A model generated the notes under the pieces. That model did no database searches and was not told the origin of the DNA. It worked only from the letters and a program-made list of their open reading frames with translations. The position numbers and the translations under genes are program-made. This document shows positions 27,313 to 36,791 of a stretch of 58,855 nt of DNA, piece by piece (position 1 is the first letter of the stretch; every line of letters starts with the position of its first letter). This DNA is from a bacterium A37T11 (GTDB lineage: Bacteria > Bacteroidota > Bacteroidia > Sphingobacteriales > Sphingobacteriaceae), in the NCBI GenBank assembly GCA_900109895.1, contig FOBR01000029.1:1-58855 (forward strand), written 5' to 3'.

Positions 27313-29133
27313 ATGGATAGAAATACGTTTACTGGCCTTATTTTAATATTTATTATTATTGCTGGGTCGGTATTTTTAATGAAGCCTTCGCAAGATGAGC
27401 TCAATAAAGAACGCGCACTGCAGGATTCGCTGGCCAGGGTAAAAAAAGGCGAACATGTGCTACCTAAAGATACTAAAACGGCCATTTCTGACTCGACAAA
27501 ACTAGCCCCTGTTGATTCAGCGGTTCTTAAAAGTCCTTTTGGATCTGCTCATTTTGGCAATGAGCAATTGGTGACCTTGGAAAATGAATTTATTAAGGCC
27601 ACGCTAACCAGCAAAGGAGGCCGGGTAAAATCAGTAGAAATTAAAAATGAAAAGACCTTTCGGGGTAAGTCACTTATTCTATTTGATGGTGATGCCAACC
27701 GTTTCGGATTATTGTTTCCTGCAGCAGGTGTAAATATAAACACAAACGACCTGTATTTTACTTCAAATGGTGGCAATGCCAGCGTAAGTAAAGCTGATTC
27801 AGCATCCGTTAGCTTTAGGCTACCGTATGCTGATGGCCGTTATATTGATTATATTTATTCTTTAAAAGGAGAAAGCCACCAAATAGGTTTCACCATTGTG
27901 ACCAAGGGGATGCAGGATGTAGTTGCGCCTGCCGAAAAAACGATTACGATAAACTGGGAAGCTTCTTTGCCCCTTAAAGAGCAATCGATGAGTAGCGAAC
28001 GCCAATATTCTACGGCTTATTATCGTAACAATGAAGGAGACGTTAAAAGTTTGAGTATTGGTGGGAACGATGATAAAGAGCTTCCAGCAAATACACAATG
28101 GGTTTCATTTAAACAGCATTTCTTTTCAAGCGTATTGATTGCTCCCAAGGGTTTTTTTGGCGGAAAACTAGCTGTTACAACTCCTGTTAGCGACCAAATC
28201 GTCAAGAACTTTGCAGCCAACATTTCCCTTGAATTTCCACGGCAGGATATAAGTACCTACCCGATGCACTTTTATTTTGGCCCGAACCAGTACCGGGTAT
28301 TAAAATCCCAAGGTTATGAGCTGCAGGACCAGGTAAATTTAGGATGGGGCCCGATGCATTGGGTAAACCGATGGGTTACGATTCCAGCCTTTAATTTATT
28401 GGATAGCCTGAACATTGGTTATGGTTTGGTGATACTGATTTTGACGCTCTTGCTAAAACTGCTACTATCACCCCTCACCTACCGGTCTTATAAATCCATG
28501 GCCAAAATGCGGGTTCTCAAGCCTGAGATGGACCAGATTAAGGCAAAAGTTGGCGAAGATAATCCAACCTTGCTGCAACAAGAATATCTAAAGCTGTATA
28601 AGCAAGCCGGTGTGAATCCGCTGGGAGGATGTATCCCAATGTTGCTACAGATGCCTTTTACCATCGCGTTCTTCTCATTTTTCCCCAACTTATATGAACT
28701 ACGTGGTGAAAGCTTTTTATGGGCCAAGGATCTCTCGACCTATGACACTATCTTAAACTTCCCGCCCATTTTTGGTGTGGATCATGTGAGTTTATTTTGT
28801 ATCCTGATGACCATTGCGACTTTGGTATCTACCTGGTATAATAATTCTATATCCGGAGCAACAGGGCAAATGAAATACATTGGCTACTTTATGCCACTCA
28901 TCTTTTTATTTGTACTAAACAGCTACCCTGCCGGATTGAACTACTACTACTTCTTATCTACCTGTATGACCTTCGTCCAGCAGTTCATCATTCGGCAGAT
29001 GATCAATGATGATAAGATCCATGCCGCTATTCAGGCCAACAAGAAGAAGCCAGAGGGCGAAAAGAAAAAATCGAAGTTCCAAAGCCGAATGGAAGATTAT
29101 ATGCGGCAGCAGCAAGCGAAACCCAAGAAATAA
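27313..29133 (+). CDS. yidC: Membrane protein insertase YidC
   Basis: Protein of 606 residues. It has an N-terminal membrane anchor (about 5-22), a large periplasmic domain (about 60-345), and the conserved Oxa1/YidC core with its five helices (GYGLVILILTLLLKLLLSPLTYRSYKSMAKMRVLKPEM, LYKQAGVNPLGGCIPMLLQMPFTIAFFSFF, GYFMPLIFLFVLNSYPAGLNYYYFLST). The basic tail (KKKPEGEKKKSKF) is typical for ribosome contact. It inserts and folds inner-membrane proteins, alone or with SecYEG. A strong terminator follows. Confidence 0.97.
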   Translation: MDRNTFTGLILIFIIIAGSVFLMKPSQDELNKERALQDSLARVKKGEHVLPKDTKTAISDSTKLAPVDSAVLKSPFGSAHFGNEQLVTLENEFIKATLTSKGGRVKSVEIKNEKTFRGKSLILFDGDANRFGLLFPAAGVNINTNDLYFTSNGGNASVSKADSASVSFRLPYADGRYIDYIYSLKGESHQIGFTIVTKGMQDVVAPAEKTITINWEASLPLKEQSMSSERQYSTAYYRNNEGDVKSLSIGGNDDKELPANTQWVSFKQHFFSSVLIAPKGFFGGKLAVTTPVSDQIVKNFAANISLEFPRQDISTYPMHFYFGPNQYRVLKSQGYELQDQVNLGWGPMHWVNRWVTIPAFNLLDSLNIGYGLVILILTLLLKLLLSPLTYRSYKSMAKMRVLKPEMDQIKAKVGEDNPTLLQQEYLKLYKQAGVNPLGGCIPMLLQMPFTIAFFSFFPNLYELRGESFLWAKDLSTYDTILNFPPIFGVDHVSLFCILMTIATLVSTWYNNSISGATGQMKYIGYFMPLIFLFVLNSYPAGLNYYYFLSTCMTFVQQFIIRQMINDDKIHAAIQANKKKPEGEKKKSKFQSRMEDYMRQQQAKPKK

Positions 29134-29158
29134 TAATTGGTAAAAAAGTGGTGATAAA

Positions 29159-29194
29159 GCTTGAGGTATCCTTGCGATACCTCAGGCTTTTTTT
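29159..29194 (+). terminator. Intrinsic terminator of pyrG-yidC
   Basis: A 12-bp stem (29159-29170 with 29176-29187, one G-U pair), a 5-base loop and seven T residues lie 25 bases after the yidC stop. Confidence 0.9.
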
Positions 29195-29287
29195 ATAATA
29201 GTATAATTTATAAATTTATTCTATTTTCATAGTAATACAATCTATAAATTGAATGTTTAAATTATTTAACCTATTTTTACTACATAT

Positions 29288-29295
29288 TATGTTTG
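29288..29295 (+). promoter_or_regulatory. Putative -7 element for the universal stress protein gene
   Basis: TATGTTTG matches TAnnTTTG and lies 22 bases before the ATG at 29318, downstream of the yidC terminator. No clear -33 box. Confidence 0.45.
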
Positions 29296-29317
29296 TCTTG
29301 TCTCAAATTAATAAATT

Positions 29318-30124
29318 ATGGATCCTATTCTTTTGCTGACTGATTTTTCTCCCGTATCCCTAAACGCATCACAGTATGCGCTACACCTGGCCCAGACACC
29401 GGGGCAACATATAACTTTGTTGCACGCCTTGAATAAAGATGAGAATGAAACACGGCAGTCCTGTGAACAGCAACTTGAGCTGTTTAAGGCAAAACTGGAG
29501 GATTCCGCTAAAGCAAATACCAGAACAATACCAACCATAAAATATGTCAGCAAAAAAGGATCGCTTACTGAATCTCTGAAGCAATTGCTTAAAGAGCAGC
29601 CAATAGGCCTTGTGGTGATGGGTGCCAGTGACGGAAAGGCACTGCCAGGTTATCTGTTTGGAAAAATGGTTCGTGACATTATTGAAGTAGCAAACAAACC
29701 GCTACTTCTTATACCAGAACAGGTCACATTTGCGGGTATAAAAAAATTATTTTATGTTACGGATCTTCGTTACTTAAATTCAAATACCTTTACTTGGCTA
29801 ATCCAGATGACGAGCCCGTTGCATTTAGCCATTTCTTTGTTGCATGTTACTGCAAGCGGTTTGCCCAACCTATCCCCCTCCGAGGCAAGCTCCCTCTTTG
29901 GTGATACCGTTACATCCATGACTAAACACCCGGTACAGCTATTTAACACCACCAAAGAAGCCGAAGCCGAGGAAGTGGTGAAACAGATGGTTGAGAATAA
30001 ACAATTAAGTATCCTGGCAGTAACACATCATAAATACCATTTTTTTAAACGGATATTTAGTGAAGCACCTTCTACCTTATCGGGTGTATTTAAGCAAATA
30101 CCGTTACTGATCTTACCTGTTTAG
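29318..30124 (+). CDS. Universal stress protein family, two tandem Usp domains
   Basis: Protein of 268 residues. The first Usp domain (1-133) has the opening ILLLTDFSPVSLNASQYALHLA and GLVVMGASDGKALPGYLFGKMVRDIIEVANKPLLLIP, close to the G-2x-G-9x-G-S/T nucleotide loop. The second domain (135-268) is more diverged (KKLFYVTDLRYLNSNTF, ILAVTHHKYHFF) and lacks the nucleotide-binding loop. Cytoplasmic; a role in stress survival is the family expectation. Converges with the sugar isomerase gene (15-base gap holding a 5-bp AGAGA/TCTCT stem). Confidence 0.85.
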   Translation: MDPILLLTDFSPVSLNASQYALHLAQTPGQHITLLHALNKDENETRQSCEQQLELFKAKLEDSAKANTRTIPTIKYVSKKGSLTESLKQLLKEQPIGLVVMGASDGKALPGYLFGKMVRDIIEVANKPLLLIPEQVTFAGIKKLFYVTDLRYLNSNTFTWLIQMTSPLHLAISLLHVTASGLPNLSPSEASSLFGDTVTSMTKHPVQLFNTTKEAEAEEVVKQMVENKQLSILAVTHHKYHFFKRIFSEAPSTLSGVFKQIPLLILPV

Positions 30125-30139
30125 AGAGAAATTAATCTC

Positions 30140-30994
30140 TTATAATTCAGTTACTATCTTCCTAAAATTTTCCACACTCTGTTTTACTTCTGGTTGGTTG
30201 TTATCCCAGTTATATTCATATTCTGCGGAGAACATACCCTTGAATTTCTGGCGCTTCAATTCTTCCAGTATAGTATTTACGCCCAGCACGCCAGTTCCCC
30301 AAGGCACGTCATGTGCATCTGGCCCTTTTTCATTGAGGTCTTTAAAATGCAAGTGATTAATATGTCCTTTTAATTGTTTAATACAAGTAAGCGGATCAAG
30401 CCCTGAACGAAGCCAGTGACCCACATCAGCACAAGAGCCAACATATTTGCTATTGGTTTTCGCAATGGCATCCAGCACAATCTGCGGGCTCCAATAATGA
30501 GAAGGATTGGGGTGATTATGGAAAGAGACAAGGATTTTGTATTGATTGGCCAATTGGCCTATCAATGGCAGGTCTGCATCTTTAGGCTCGGTATTGATAT
30601 TTTTAACCCCCATTGCCTTCGCAAAATCAAAAAGTTGTTTCCATTCTTCAGCATTATCAGCATTAACAACGCCAAAGGCCACCAAGGTAATTTTCTTTTC
30701 TTTCAACTTTTTTAGGATGGCTTCCCGTTGGGCCAGTGGCATCTTAAAGTCCATCGTCCCTTCCAATCCGCCGCCTAAATTTTGGCCTGGATAGGCTTCA
30801 ATATAACTTACACCGCAACTAATTGCTTTATCAACCGCTTCAAAAAATGTAAACTTTTTGAACGTATAGGTTTGCGTCCCTAATTTCCATCCGAGTTTTG
30901 TTTCCGGATATGTTTGGCTGTAGACCTTTGATGTAAACCCTATGGCTGTTAATAGAACCATGGCTGTAAGCACTCGCTGCATCATCTGTTTCAT
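30140..30994 (-). CDS. Exported sugar phosphate isomerase/epimerase-like protein (xylose-isomerase TIM barrel)
   Basis: Protein of 284 residues with an N-terminal signal peptide (hydrophobic 9-25, cleavage near VYSQ). It has the AP-endonuclease-2/xylose isomerase-like fold: LGWKLGTQTYTF, ISYIEAYPGQ-type strand, VSFHNHPNP, GSCADVGHWLRSGLDP, INHLHFKDLNEKG and FSAEYEYNWDNN. The His/Glu/Asp residues in these blocks are positioned like the metal ligands of the family. Export to the periplasm suggests action on sugars or cyclitols there; substrate unknown. Confidence 0.85.
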   Translation of the reverse strand: MKQMMQRVLTAMVLLTAIGFTSKVYSQTYPETKLGWKLGTQTYTFKKFTFFEAVDKAISCGVSYIEAYPGQNLGGGLEGTMDFKMPLAQREAILKKLKEKKITLVAFGVVNADNAEEWKQLFDFAKAMGVKNINTEPKDADLPLIGQLANQYKILVSFHNHPNPSHYWSPQIVLDAIAKTNSKYVGSCADVGHWLRSGLDPLTCIKQLKGHINHLHFKDLNEKGPDAHDVPWGTGVLGVNTILEELKRQKFKGMFSAEYEYNWDNNQPEVKQSVENFRKIVTEL

Positions 30995-31059
30995 TAATAT
31001 AGTTATAATTTATAAATTCTGTTTAGTATTATCGGCTAAATTTAGACAATTTTACCCAA

Positions 31060-31956
31060 TTAACGATGGTCCTGATAGTAAAATTTCCGAATAACCGCAT
31101 TCAGCCGATTTAGCCGGGCAGCATCTATCACCAACGGGTCGTTCATTTGACGAACCCATTCATCAAGCTGTTCTGCCGTCCGGATGCCAATAACGGCGGT
31201 TTTGACCGTTGGGTGATGATATACATAAGCAAGCGCCAGCTGAGAAGGCTCTTTCCCCATTTCCTGCGCTATGGCCGCAAGCATTTTTGCAGCTCTGGCC
31301 ACCTCACTCCCTGTATATTGCAAATAAGTTTTGGCAGGCTTACCTAGCAAAAGGCCACCCGCTGTGGTTCCGCGGGTGATTAAGCCGACATCCTGAGCGG
31401 CCAGCAGATCGAGCATTTCCTCTTCAGGCCGTGTATCCAGCAGGCTGTATTGCATCATCACACTAACGATGTTTGAGCGCTTTATGTATTCCTTGATCAC
31501 ATTTGGCCGGATAGAAGAAAGTCCGTACCAACGAATCTTTCCCTGTGTTTTTAATTGCTCAAACGCTTCGATGGTTTCATCGATCGGATCATCTATGGTG
31601 CCGCCATGCAATTGGTAGAGATCTATATAGTCGGTCTTAAGCCTTTTTAAACTTTGTTCAACAGCTTTCAGAATATAATCTTTTCTTGGGTTCCAATCCC
31701 ATCCGCTACCATCCGGCCGCCATTGGTTACCAACTTTGGTTGCTAAGATCACATTTTTCCGTACCTCCTTTAAAGCAGTCCCTACCTGCAACTCATTAAT
31801 CCCTTTATCATAAAGGTCGGCTGTATCAAAAAAGCGAATACCGTGGTCAACAGCTTTTCGAAGCAATTGTGAATTTTGTGCCTGATTATCGCCTAAAGAC
31901 ATACAGCCAAAACTTACTGTCCCTACTTCCAGATCAGATTTCCCAAGGATGGCCAT
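31060..31956 (-). CDS. Aldo/keto reductase
   Basis: Protein of 298 residues, NADPH-dependent (alpha/beta)8 barrel. The catalytic tetrad residues are visible as D45 and Y50 (FFDTADLYDKG), K in ILATKVGNQW and H in YQLHGG. The C-terminal nicotinamide-binding AVIGIRTAEQLDEWV is present. Substrate unknown. It lies 2 bases after the FKBP gene on the same strand, so the two are probably co-transcribed. Confidence 0.92.
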   Translation of the reverse strand: MAILGKSDLEVGTVSFGCMSLGDNQAQNSQLLRKAVDHGIRFFDTADLYDKGINELQVGTALKEVRKNVILATKVGNQWRPDGSGWDWNPRKDYILKAVEQSLKRLKTDYIDLYQLHGGTIDDPIDETIEAFEQLKTQGKIRWYGLSSIRPNVIKEYIKRSNIVSVMMQYSLLDTRPEEEMLDLLAAQDVGLITRGTTAGGLLLGKPAKTYLQYTGSEVARAAKMLAAIAQEMGKEPSQLALAYVYHHPTVKTAVIGIRTAEQLDEWVRQMNDPLVIDAARLNRLNAVIRKFYYQDHR

Positions 31957-31958
31957 CT

Positions 31959-32726
31959 TTATTTATTAGCAACAGTTGCCGGCGCAGCTTTTTTTACTGA
32001 TAACAATTCCACGTCAAATACAAGCGGGCTGTATGGGGGAATGTCTTGGCCCGCACCGTGCTCCCCATACCCTAATTCATAGGGAATATAAAAGCGGTAA
32101 TGGGATCCTGTAGGCATGAGTTGTAACCCTTCTGTCCAACCTGGAATCACCTGGTTCACACCAAAGGAATTTGGTTCGCCCCGATCATAAGAACTGTCAA
32201 ACTGTTTTCCATCGGCTAGCGCACCTTTATAATTAACCACAACCGTATCATTCAGGCCTGGTTTTACCCCATCGGCTGATCGAATGACCTCGTATTGCAA
32301 ACCACTTACAGTACTAAGGACGCCTGGTTTTACCTTATTCTTTTGCATAAAGTTAACTGCATTCCGTTTTAGGGGCAAATCCAGTTTTTCCTGTGCACTG
32401 CTAAGCGCCTTTGTAATCAGGTCGCGTTGCTGCCCTTCGTTAAGCCGAACCGGTTTCTCTGCAAACACATCTTTCACGGCCATGGCCAAAGCCTCGGCAT
32501 TTAGCTCTTTCAATCCACGTTGCTTCAGGTCTTGCGCCATGCTCATTCCAAAGGCATAAGCTACAGAATCAGCTTCTGTGGCCGCTAATCTCAGTATCGG
32601 GCCGGGCTTTGTTCCTACCACCTTTTTTCGGGCCTTCGCTGCGTGCTGTGCCAATAAAACACCCGAAGGAAAACCTAATAACAAAGCCAGTAAAAGCAAG
32701 CAACTCGATGGATGATGATACTTCAT
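31959..32726 (-). CDS. FKBP-type peptidyl-prolyl cis-trans isomerase, exported
   Basis: I chose ATG 32726 (255 residues) because it starts a normal signal peptide, MKYHHPSSCLLLLALLLGF, cleaved after LLAQ; the longer frame to 32780 adds an implausible N-terminus. Residues about 50-130 are the FKBP N-terminal dimerisation helices (YAFGMSMAQDLKQRGL, QRDLITKALSSAQEKL). The C-terminal FKBP domain has VVVNYKGALADGKQFDSSYDRGEP, VIPGWTEGLQLMPTGSHYRFYIP and YGEHGAGQDIPPYSPLVFDVELL. Periplasmic Mip/FkpA-like folding helper. Confidence 0.9.
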   Translation of the reverse strand: MKYHHPSSCLLLLALLLGFPSGVLLAQHAAKARKKVVGTKPGPILRLAATEADSVAYAFGMSMAQDLKQRGLKELNAEALAMAVKDVFAEKPVRLNEGQQRDLITKALSSAQEKLDLPLKRNAVNFMQKNKVKPGVLSTVSGLQYEVIRSADGVKPGLNDTVVVNYKGALADGKQFDSSYDRGEPNSFGVNQVIPGWTEGLQLMPTGSHYRFYIPYELGYGEHGAGQDIPPYSPLVFDVELLSVKKAAPATVANK

Positions 32727-32785
32727 ATATTTTTTAAAATTTAATTCCGCTAAGATACAAAATAGGCAATTATGCGTCAATGTTT

Positions 32786-33775
32786 CTAATGACCATTTGC
32801 TGCCATGATACGGTCAATGATCTCCTGTGTTTGGTTAGGAAAGTCAACGGGAATAATTTGCTCTTTGCCAATCCATTCAGCAATTATTTCCTCATTTTTT
32901 GGTTTAAGTTTTTTTATGGAAGGCACACCCATTTCAATCAGTGCTGCCGCATTCAAATGTTGTTCAAACTGGTTTTTCATCGGGATAACCATGAGTTTCT
33001 TTTTCATAAACAAAGCCTCGGCAGGTGTTTCAAAGCCAGCACCGCACAGCACGCCGGCCGAGGTTGCCATACTTTTGATGAACGATTCATTGTGGATAGG
33101 CTGTATGCGCACATTGCGTATGCGGAAAGCCGCCCGGTTATGTTTAGAAAACACCTGCCATTCTACTTGAGGAAACCGCAGCAGTTGCTTAAAAAGGCGG
33201 GTATCATCGTAAGAAGGCAAATAAACCGTAAAGTGTCCCAAGTTCTCCAGTTTTTGTTCACGGACTTGCTGGCGAATCACCGGGGTAAAAATACGGGAAC
33301 TGTAAGATTTAAAATGAAAACCGTAATGAGCCGTTGATGGGGCATAATTCTTTAAAATAAATTTACCCAGCGTGTCTGACTCCTCCGGCTTGGGAGAAGT
33401 CGGGTCTAAAACGGCATTTTGATGACTCAACCCCACACAGGGTAGGTCTTTTAAGTGACATGCCCAAGCAGAAACCGGTTCAAAATCATTAATCACCAAA
33501 TCATATTTATCAACGGGTAATTGATTGATCTCACGAACTAACTTGCGAGTCCGGGAACTAAGGAAGGTTCGCCAAAGATCTACCCCCCCTTTTTTGCCGA
33601 AAATAAAGCTTAATCCCCGCATTCGGTATTTTACCTCAAAAGGTAATTCAAGGTCGGCCTGTATGCCACTCACTAAAATATCGGTCTGGGCGCGTTTTTG
33701 CAAGCATGGTATGACATCCATGGCGCGGCTCAGGTGTCCATTACCCGTTCCCTGTACGGCATACAATATCTTCAT
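32786..33775 (-). CDS. Glycosyltransferase-like protein (GT28/GT-B fold)
   Basis: The start at ATG 33775 yields a 329-residue protein beginning MKILYAVQGTGNGHLSRAMDVIPCL, the glycine-rich N-terminal loop of MurG/GT28-like enzymes. An in-frame extension to 34084 runs antisense through the neighbouring gene and is rejected. The C-terminal half contains GVLCGAGFETPAEALFMKKKLMVIPM and NQFEQHLNAAALIEMGV, the sugar-nucleotide binding pattern of this fold. It probably transfers a sugar in lipid or wall glycoconjugate synthesis; the acceptor is unknown. It follows the membrane gene at 33784 by 8 bases. Confidence 0.85.
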   Translation of the reverse strand: MKILYAVQGTGNGHLSRAMDVIPCLQKRAQTDILVSGIQADLELPFEVKYRMRGLSFIFGKKGGVDLWRTFLSSRTRKLVREINQLPVDKYDLVINDFEPVSAWACHLKDLPCVGLSHQNAVLDPTSPKPEESDTLGKFILKNYAPSTAHYGFHFKSYSSRIFTPVIRQQVREQKLENLGHFTVYLPSYDDTRLFKQLLRFPQVEWQVFSKHNRAAFRIRNVRIQPIHNESFIKSMATSAGVLCGAGFETPAEALFMKKKLMVIPMKNQFEQHLNAAALIEMGVPSIKKLKPKNEEIIAEWIGKEQIIPVDFPNQTQEIIDRIMAANGH

Positions 33776-33783
33776 TTCATAAA

Positions 33784-34311
33784 TTAATAAGGCAGTCTGA
33801 AACGACGGAATAATAGGTACCAACTCCAAATTGGACCTAATAATAAGAATTTTAGCCCTGAATTGCGTCCTTCCAGCCAGGCACCAAGAATTAGTAATAA
33901 CCCTGCTACGAATAGCAGTGCCAAACAGCACAACCAAACAGCAGGCCCACCACCGGCTGCCCAATGTTCCAGTTGCACGATAAAAAAGGCATATACCCCC
34001 ATATTTAATAAGACTATATAGGACAACATTGGTGAAAGCCGAAGGTAGGCATACACAATTATAGCAATAAATATAGAGGCCCAATTAATGTACGTATCAT
34101 AGCCATGCCGTTTTAAAAAACTGATCTCCGGAAAAGGTTGTATCCAAACCAATCCAAATACCCCGAAAAATATTAACTGAATAGCCAGCAGGCTCAATAA
34201 AAGGTTAACCGGATGCTGGTGACTTTGATTAAATAGTGTAAAATAGCGATCAATAGGCCTTTGGGGCTTATTGATCACAGTAATTTGTTTTTTCTTAACC
34301 GCTTTCGCCAT
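33784..34311 (-). CDS. Small multi-pass membrane protein, possibly DUF962/Mpo1-like
   Basis: Protein of 175 residues with about four hydrophobic helices (35-55, 72-90, 95-112, 122-145) after a basic N-terminus. The start FTLFNQSHQHPVNLLLSLLAIQLIFFG recalls the H-x-x-P-x-N pattern of DUF962 proteins, which in yeast (Mpo1) oxidise 2-hydroxy fatty acids, but the remaining motif His residues are not clear, so this is tentative. It lies between rny and the glycosyltransferase on the same strand with short gaps. Confidence 0.65.
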   Translation of the reverse strand: MAKAVKKKQITVINKPQRPIDRYFTLFNQSHQHPVNLLLSLLAIQLIFFGVFGLVWIQPFPEISFLKRHGYDTYINWASIFIAIIVYAYLRLSPMLSYIVLLNMGVYAFFIVQLEHWAAGGGPAVWLCCLALLFVAGLLLILGAWLEGRNSGLKFLLLGPIWSWYLLFRRFRLPY

Positions 34312-34326
34312 CGGAATATTCTTTGG

Positions 34327-35886
34327 CTATTTAGCAAAAGCGACAGACCGGGTTTCGCGAATGACCGTTACTTTGATCTGGCCAGGATATGTCATTTCTG
34401 TCTGGATCCGTGTAGAGATGTCCGCAGCCAGCAATTCGGCCTGGGCATCTGTTACTTTTTCACTTTCTACAATTACCCGCAATTCACGACCAGCCTGGAT
34501 GGCAAAGGTTTTTTCCACACCGGGATAAGAAAGCGCTAATGACTCAAGGTCTTTCAGGCGTTTAATATAACTTTCTACCACTTCCCTGCGGGCACCCGGG
34601 CGAGCACCAGAAATAGCATCACAAGCCTGTACAATGGGTGATATCATGGCCGTCATTTCAATTTCATCGTGGTGCGCACCAATTGCGTTGCATATATCCG
34701 GATGTTCTTTGTATTTTTCGGCCAATTGCATACCCAAAATGGCATGTGGTAATTCCGGATTATCGTCAGGTACTTTACCTATATCATGTAGCAAACCTGC
34801 CCGTCTGGCCATTTTAACATTAAGCCCCAATTCAGCAGCCATTGTTGCACAGAAATTGGCCACTTCACGGGAGTGCTGCAGCAAATTCTGGCCATAAGAC
34901 GAGCGGTAACGCATGCGGCCGACCATTCTTATTAATTCCGGATGAAGCCCGTGAATACCCAGATCAATAACGGTACGTTCGCCAATCTCCACAATTTCAT
35001 CTTCAATCTGCTTGCGTGTTTTAGCGACCACCTCCTCAATGCGTGCCGGGTGTATGCGCCCATCCGTTACCAAACGGTGCAATGCTAAACGTGCAATTTC
35101 ACGTCTAACAGGATCAAATCCTGACAAAATAATGGCTTCAGGCGTATCATCCACAATGATTTCTATACCAGTAGCTGCTTCCAATGCCCGTATATTACGG
35201 CCTTCACGCCCAATAACCCGACCTTTGATCTCATCACTTTCAATATTGAATATGGATACAGTATTTTCAATAGCACTTTCCGTAGCAGTTCGTTGAATAG
35301 TTTGTATAACCACCTTTTTTGCCTCTTTGCTGGCCGTAAGCTTCGCCTCGTCAACAATATCTTTAATCTGGATGAGGGCTTGCGATCGCGCTTCATTTAC
35401 CAAATTACTCACAAGCTGTGCCTTGGCCTCTTCTGCAGACAAGGCAGCAATAGCTTCCAATTGCTTTATATGTTGATTTTTGAGTTGTTCTACCTCCTCT
35501 TGTTTCTTTTCATTGAGTTCGGTAAGGCGATCCAGGTTTTTCTTGGTGTTATCTAGTTCCTGTTTTTCGCGGTTAATGTTTTCGAGTTTCTGGTTATAAG
35601 ATTGCTCTTTTTGACGCAAATTATTTTCACGCTGGTTAAGAGCATTATTTTTGGTATTTACTTCCTTCTCATGTTCAGCCTTTAGTTGCAGAAACTTCTC
35701 CTTTGCCTCAAGCATCCGGTTCTTTTTCAAAAGTTCGGCCTCCTGTTCAGCGTCTTTTAGGATCTTTTTGGTCTTACTTTGCAGTACGGCATCTTGCTTT
35801 TTAAATAAAAGCCGCAACAAAAACCTGCCGACAAGAACACCGGCAATAAAGGCCAGTATGATATAAGCAATTATTTGTATTTCCAT
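34327..35886 (-). CDS. rny: Ribonuclease Y
   Basis: Endoribonuclease of 519 residues that initiates mRNA decay at the membrane. An N-terminal membrane helix (about 5-24) is followed by a long coiled coil (30-190). A KH domain has [21 protein letters not shown]. An HD domain carries LLHDIGK and GAHHDE metal-binding residues. The C-terminal block is conserved ([18 protein letters not shown]). Length and architecture match the family exactly. It is adjacent to the 6S-like RNA and zapA, a conserved arrangement in the phylum. Confidence 0.97.
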   Translation of the reverse strand: MEIQIIAYIILAFIAGVLVGRFLLRLLFKKQDAVLQSKTKKILKDAEQEAELLKKNRMLEAKEKFLQLKAEHEKEVNTKNNALNQRENNLRQKEQSYNQKLENINREKQELDNTKKNLDRLTELNEKKQEEVEQLKNQHIKQLEAIAALSAEEAKAQLVSNLVNEARSQALIQIKDIVDEAKLTASKEAKKVVIQTIQRTATESAIENTVSIFNIESDEIKGRVIGREGRNIRALEAATGIEIIVDDTPEAIILSGFDPVRREIARLALHRLVTDGRIHPARIEEVVAKTRKQIEDEIVEIGERTVIDLGIHGLHPELIRMVGRMRYRSSYGQNLLQHSREVANFCATMAAELGLNVKMARRAGLLHDIGKVPDDNPELPHAILGMQLAEKYKEHPDICNAIGAHHDEIEMTAMISPIVQACDAISGARPGARREVVESYIKRLKDLESLALSYPGVEKTFAIQAGRELRVIVESEKVTDAQAELLAADISTRIQTEMTYPGQIKVTVIRETRSVAFAK

Positions 35887-35950
35887 TTATATTCTATCTA
35901 TATTTATTGATTTGATATGTTATTTAAATATTTAATTTACATTTTAAAAC

Positions 35951-36120
35951 AAAAAAACCGCAGTTAAATTCAACAGATTTCAATGTATTAAAAACTTCTT
36001 TACCTAAGTTTTGTAAAAATGCCTGTCCAGGTGGCTTACGCAAGATGGATGGCTTATTTACGCCTGAGATATTGAAGCGTTAAGTTTAAAATAGTGAAAC
36101 CCGAATTTAACTGCGGTTAA
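35951..36120 (-). ncRNA. ssrS: 6S RNA (SsrS)-like
   Basis: The gap between zapA and rny contains no ORF but a structured minus-strand element of about 170 nt. Its 5' end (36118-36103) and 3' end (35971-35956) form a perfect 16-bp closing stem, and seven T residues follow on the minus strand, as in an intrinsic terminator. A long closing stem around a central open region, the length, and the position beside zapA all match what is known of 6S RNA, which traps sigma-70 RNA polymerase in stationary phase. I could not test it against a covariance model. Confidence 0.72.
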
Positions 36121-36153
36121 ATCGTTATTTGCTCTATATAAAAGAACGATATA

Positions 36154-36441
36154 TTATTTAAAAAATTCATTTAATAAGTTATCTATTTGGTTAACCTTTT
36201 CCACCACACTTACATCCTCTTGCGTCGTATGCTGCTCCGATTTTAAGGAAGCTGTTGCATAATGAAGCACGCTCATCGCCAATAGATCCTGCTTATCCCT
36301 TACTGCATAGTTTTCCTGAAATTCTTTAATCCTATCATTGATCAATTTAGCTGCACGGCGGATAATTTCCTCCTCTTCCATACTTACCCGCAATGGATAT
36401 ATCCGGTCAGCAATGTTTATTTTTATGGAAATATCTCCCAT
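36154..36441 (-). CDS. zapA: Cell division protein ZapA
   Basis: Protein of 95 residues. It has an N-terminal beta-alpha ZapA domain (ISIKINIADRIYPLRVSMEEEEIIRRAAKLINDRI) and a C-terminal helix for tetramerisation. It binds FtsZ filaments and stabilises the Z-ring. It lies between the coiled-coil gene and the 6S-like RNA. Confidence 0.9.
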   Translation of the reverse strand: MGDISIKINIADRIYPLRVSMEEEEIIRRAAKLINDRIKEFQENYAVRDKQDLLAMSVLHYATASLKSEQHTTQEDVSVVEKVNQIDNLLNEFFK

Positions 36442-36474
36442 TATTGAGCTTATTCACTATCCCGTTACATCCAA

Positions 36475-36777
36475 TTATTTCAGTAACGTAATACATTTAT
36501 CTATTTCCCGCACAAAATCGTCAATTTTTTTCTTTGTGTCAAGAGTTTTTTCATTTATTGTAACATTTTCGGTTTCTGCCGCTTCTAAAGAACGTGCTAC
36601 AGATAACGCCTTAACCTTATCTTCCAACTCTAACGTCTTATCTCTACTTGCCCTTAAGGCCACATTTAGCGATTGATTCTCCAATTTAAGCAGGTCATTT
36701 TCTTCCTGCAGAGACAAACAAAGCTCAATGAGTTTTGATGTTTTGTCAAGTACCTTTGTTAACTGTTGTGATAACAT
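36475..36777 (-). CDS. Small coiled-coil protein between pheT and zapA
   Basis: Protein of 100 residues, predominantly one long coiled coil (heptads of L in LIELCLSLQEENDLLKLENQSL and LELEDKVKALSVARSLEAA) with a C-terminal VREIDKCITLL. It resembles ZapB-type cell-division coiled coils in size and context. The pheT - coiled-coil - zapA order recurs in Bacteroidota. A division role is inferred from position only. Confidence 0.7.
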   Translation of the reverse strand: MLSQQLTKVLDKTSKLIELCLSLQEENDLLKLENQSLNVALRASRDKTLELEDKVKALSVARSLEAAETENVTINEKTLDTKKKIDDFVREIDKCITLLK

Positions 36778-36791
36778 GGAGTAGTTCTTTA

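Noticed and set aside
32727-32780. Longer start for the FKBP isomerase
   Set aside because: The added 18 residues precede and would bury a well-formed signal peptide beginning at ATG 32726.
33776-34084. In-frame N-terminal extension of the glycosyltransferase
   Set aside because: It runs antisense-free but through another gene on the same strand in a different frame; its sequence is Cys/Trp-rich and random-looking, while ATG 33775 begins the conserved glycine-rich loop.
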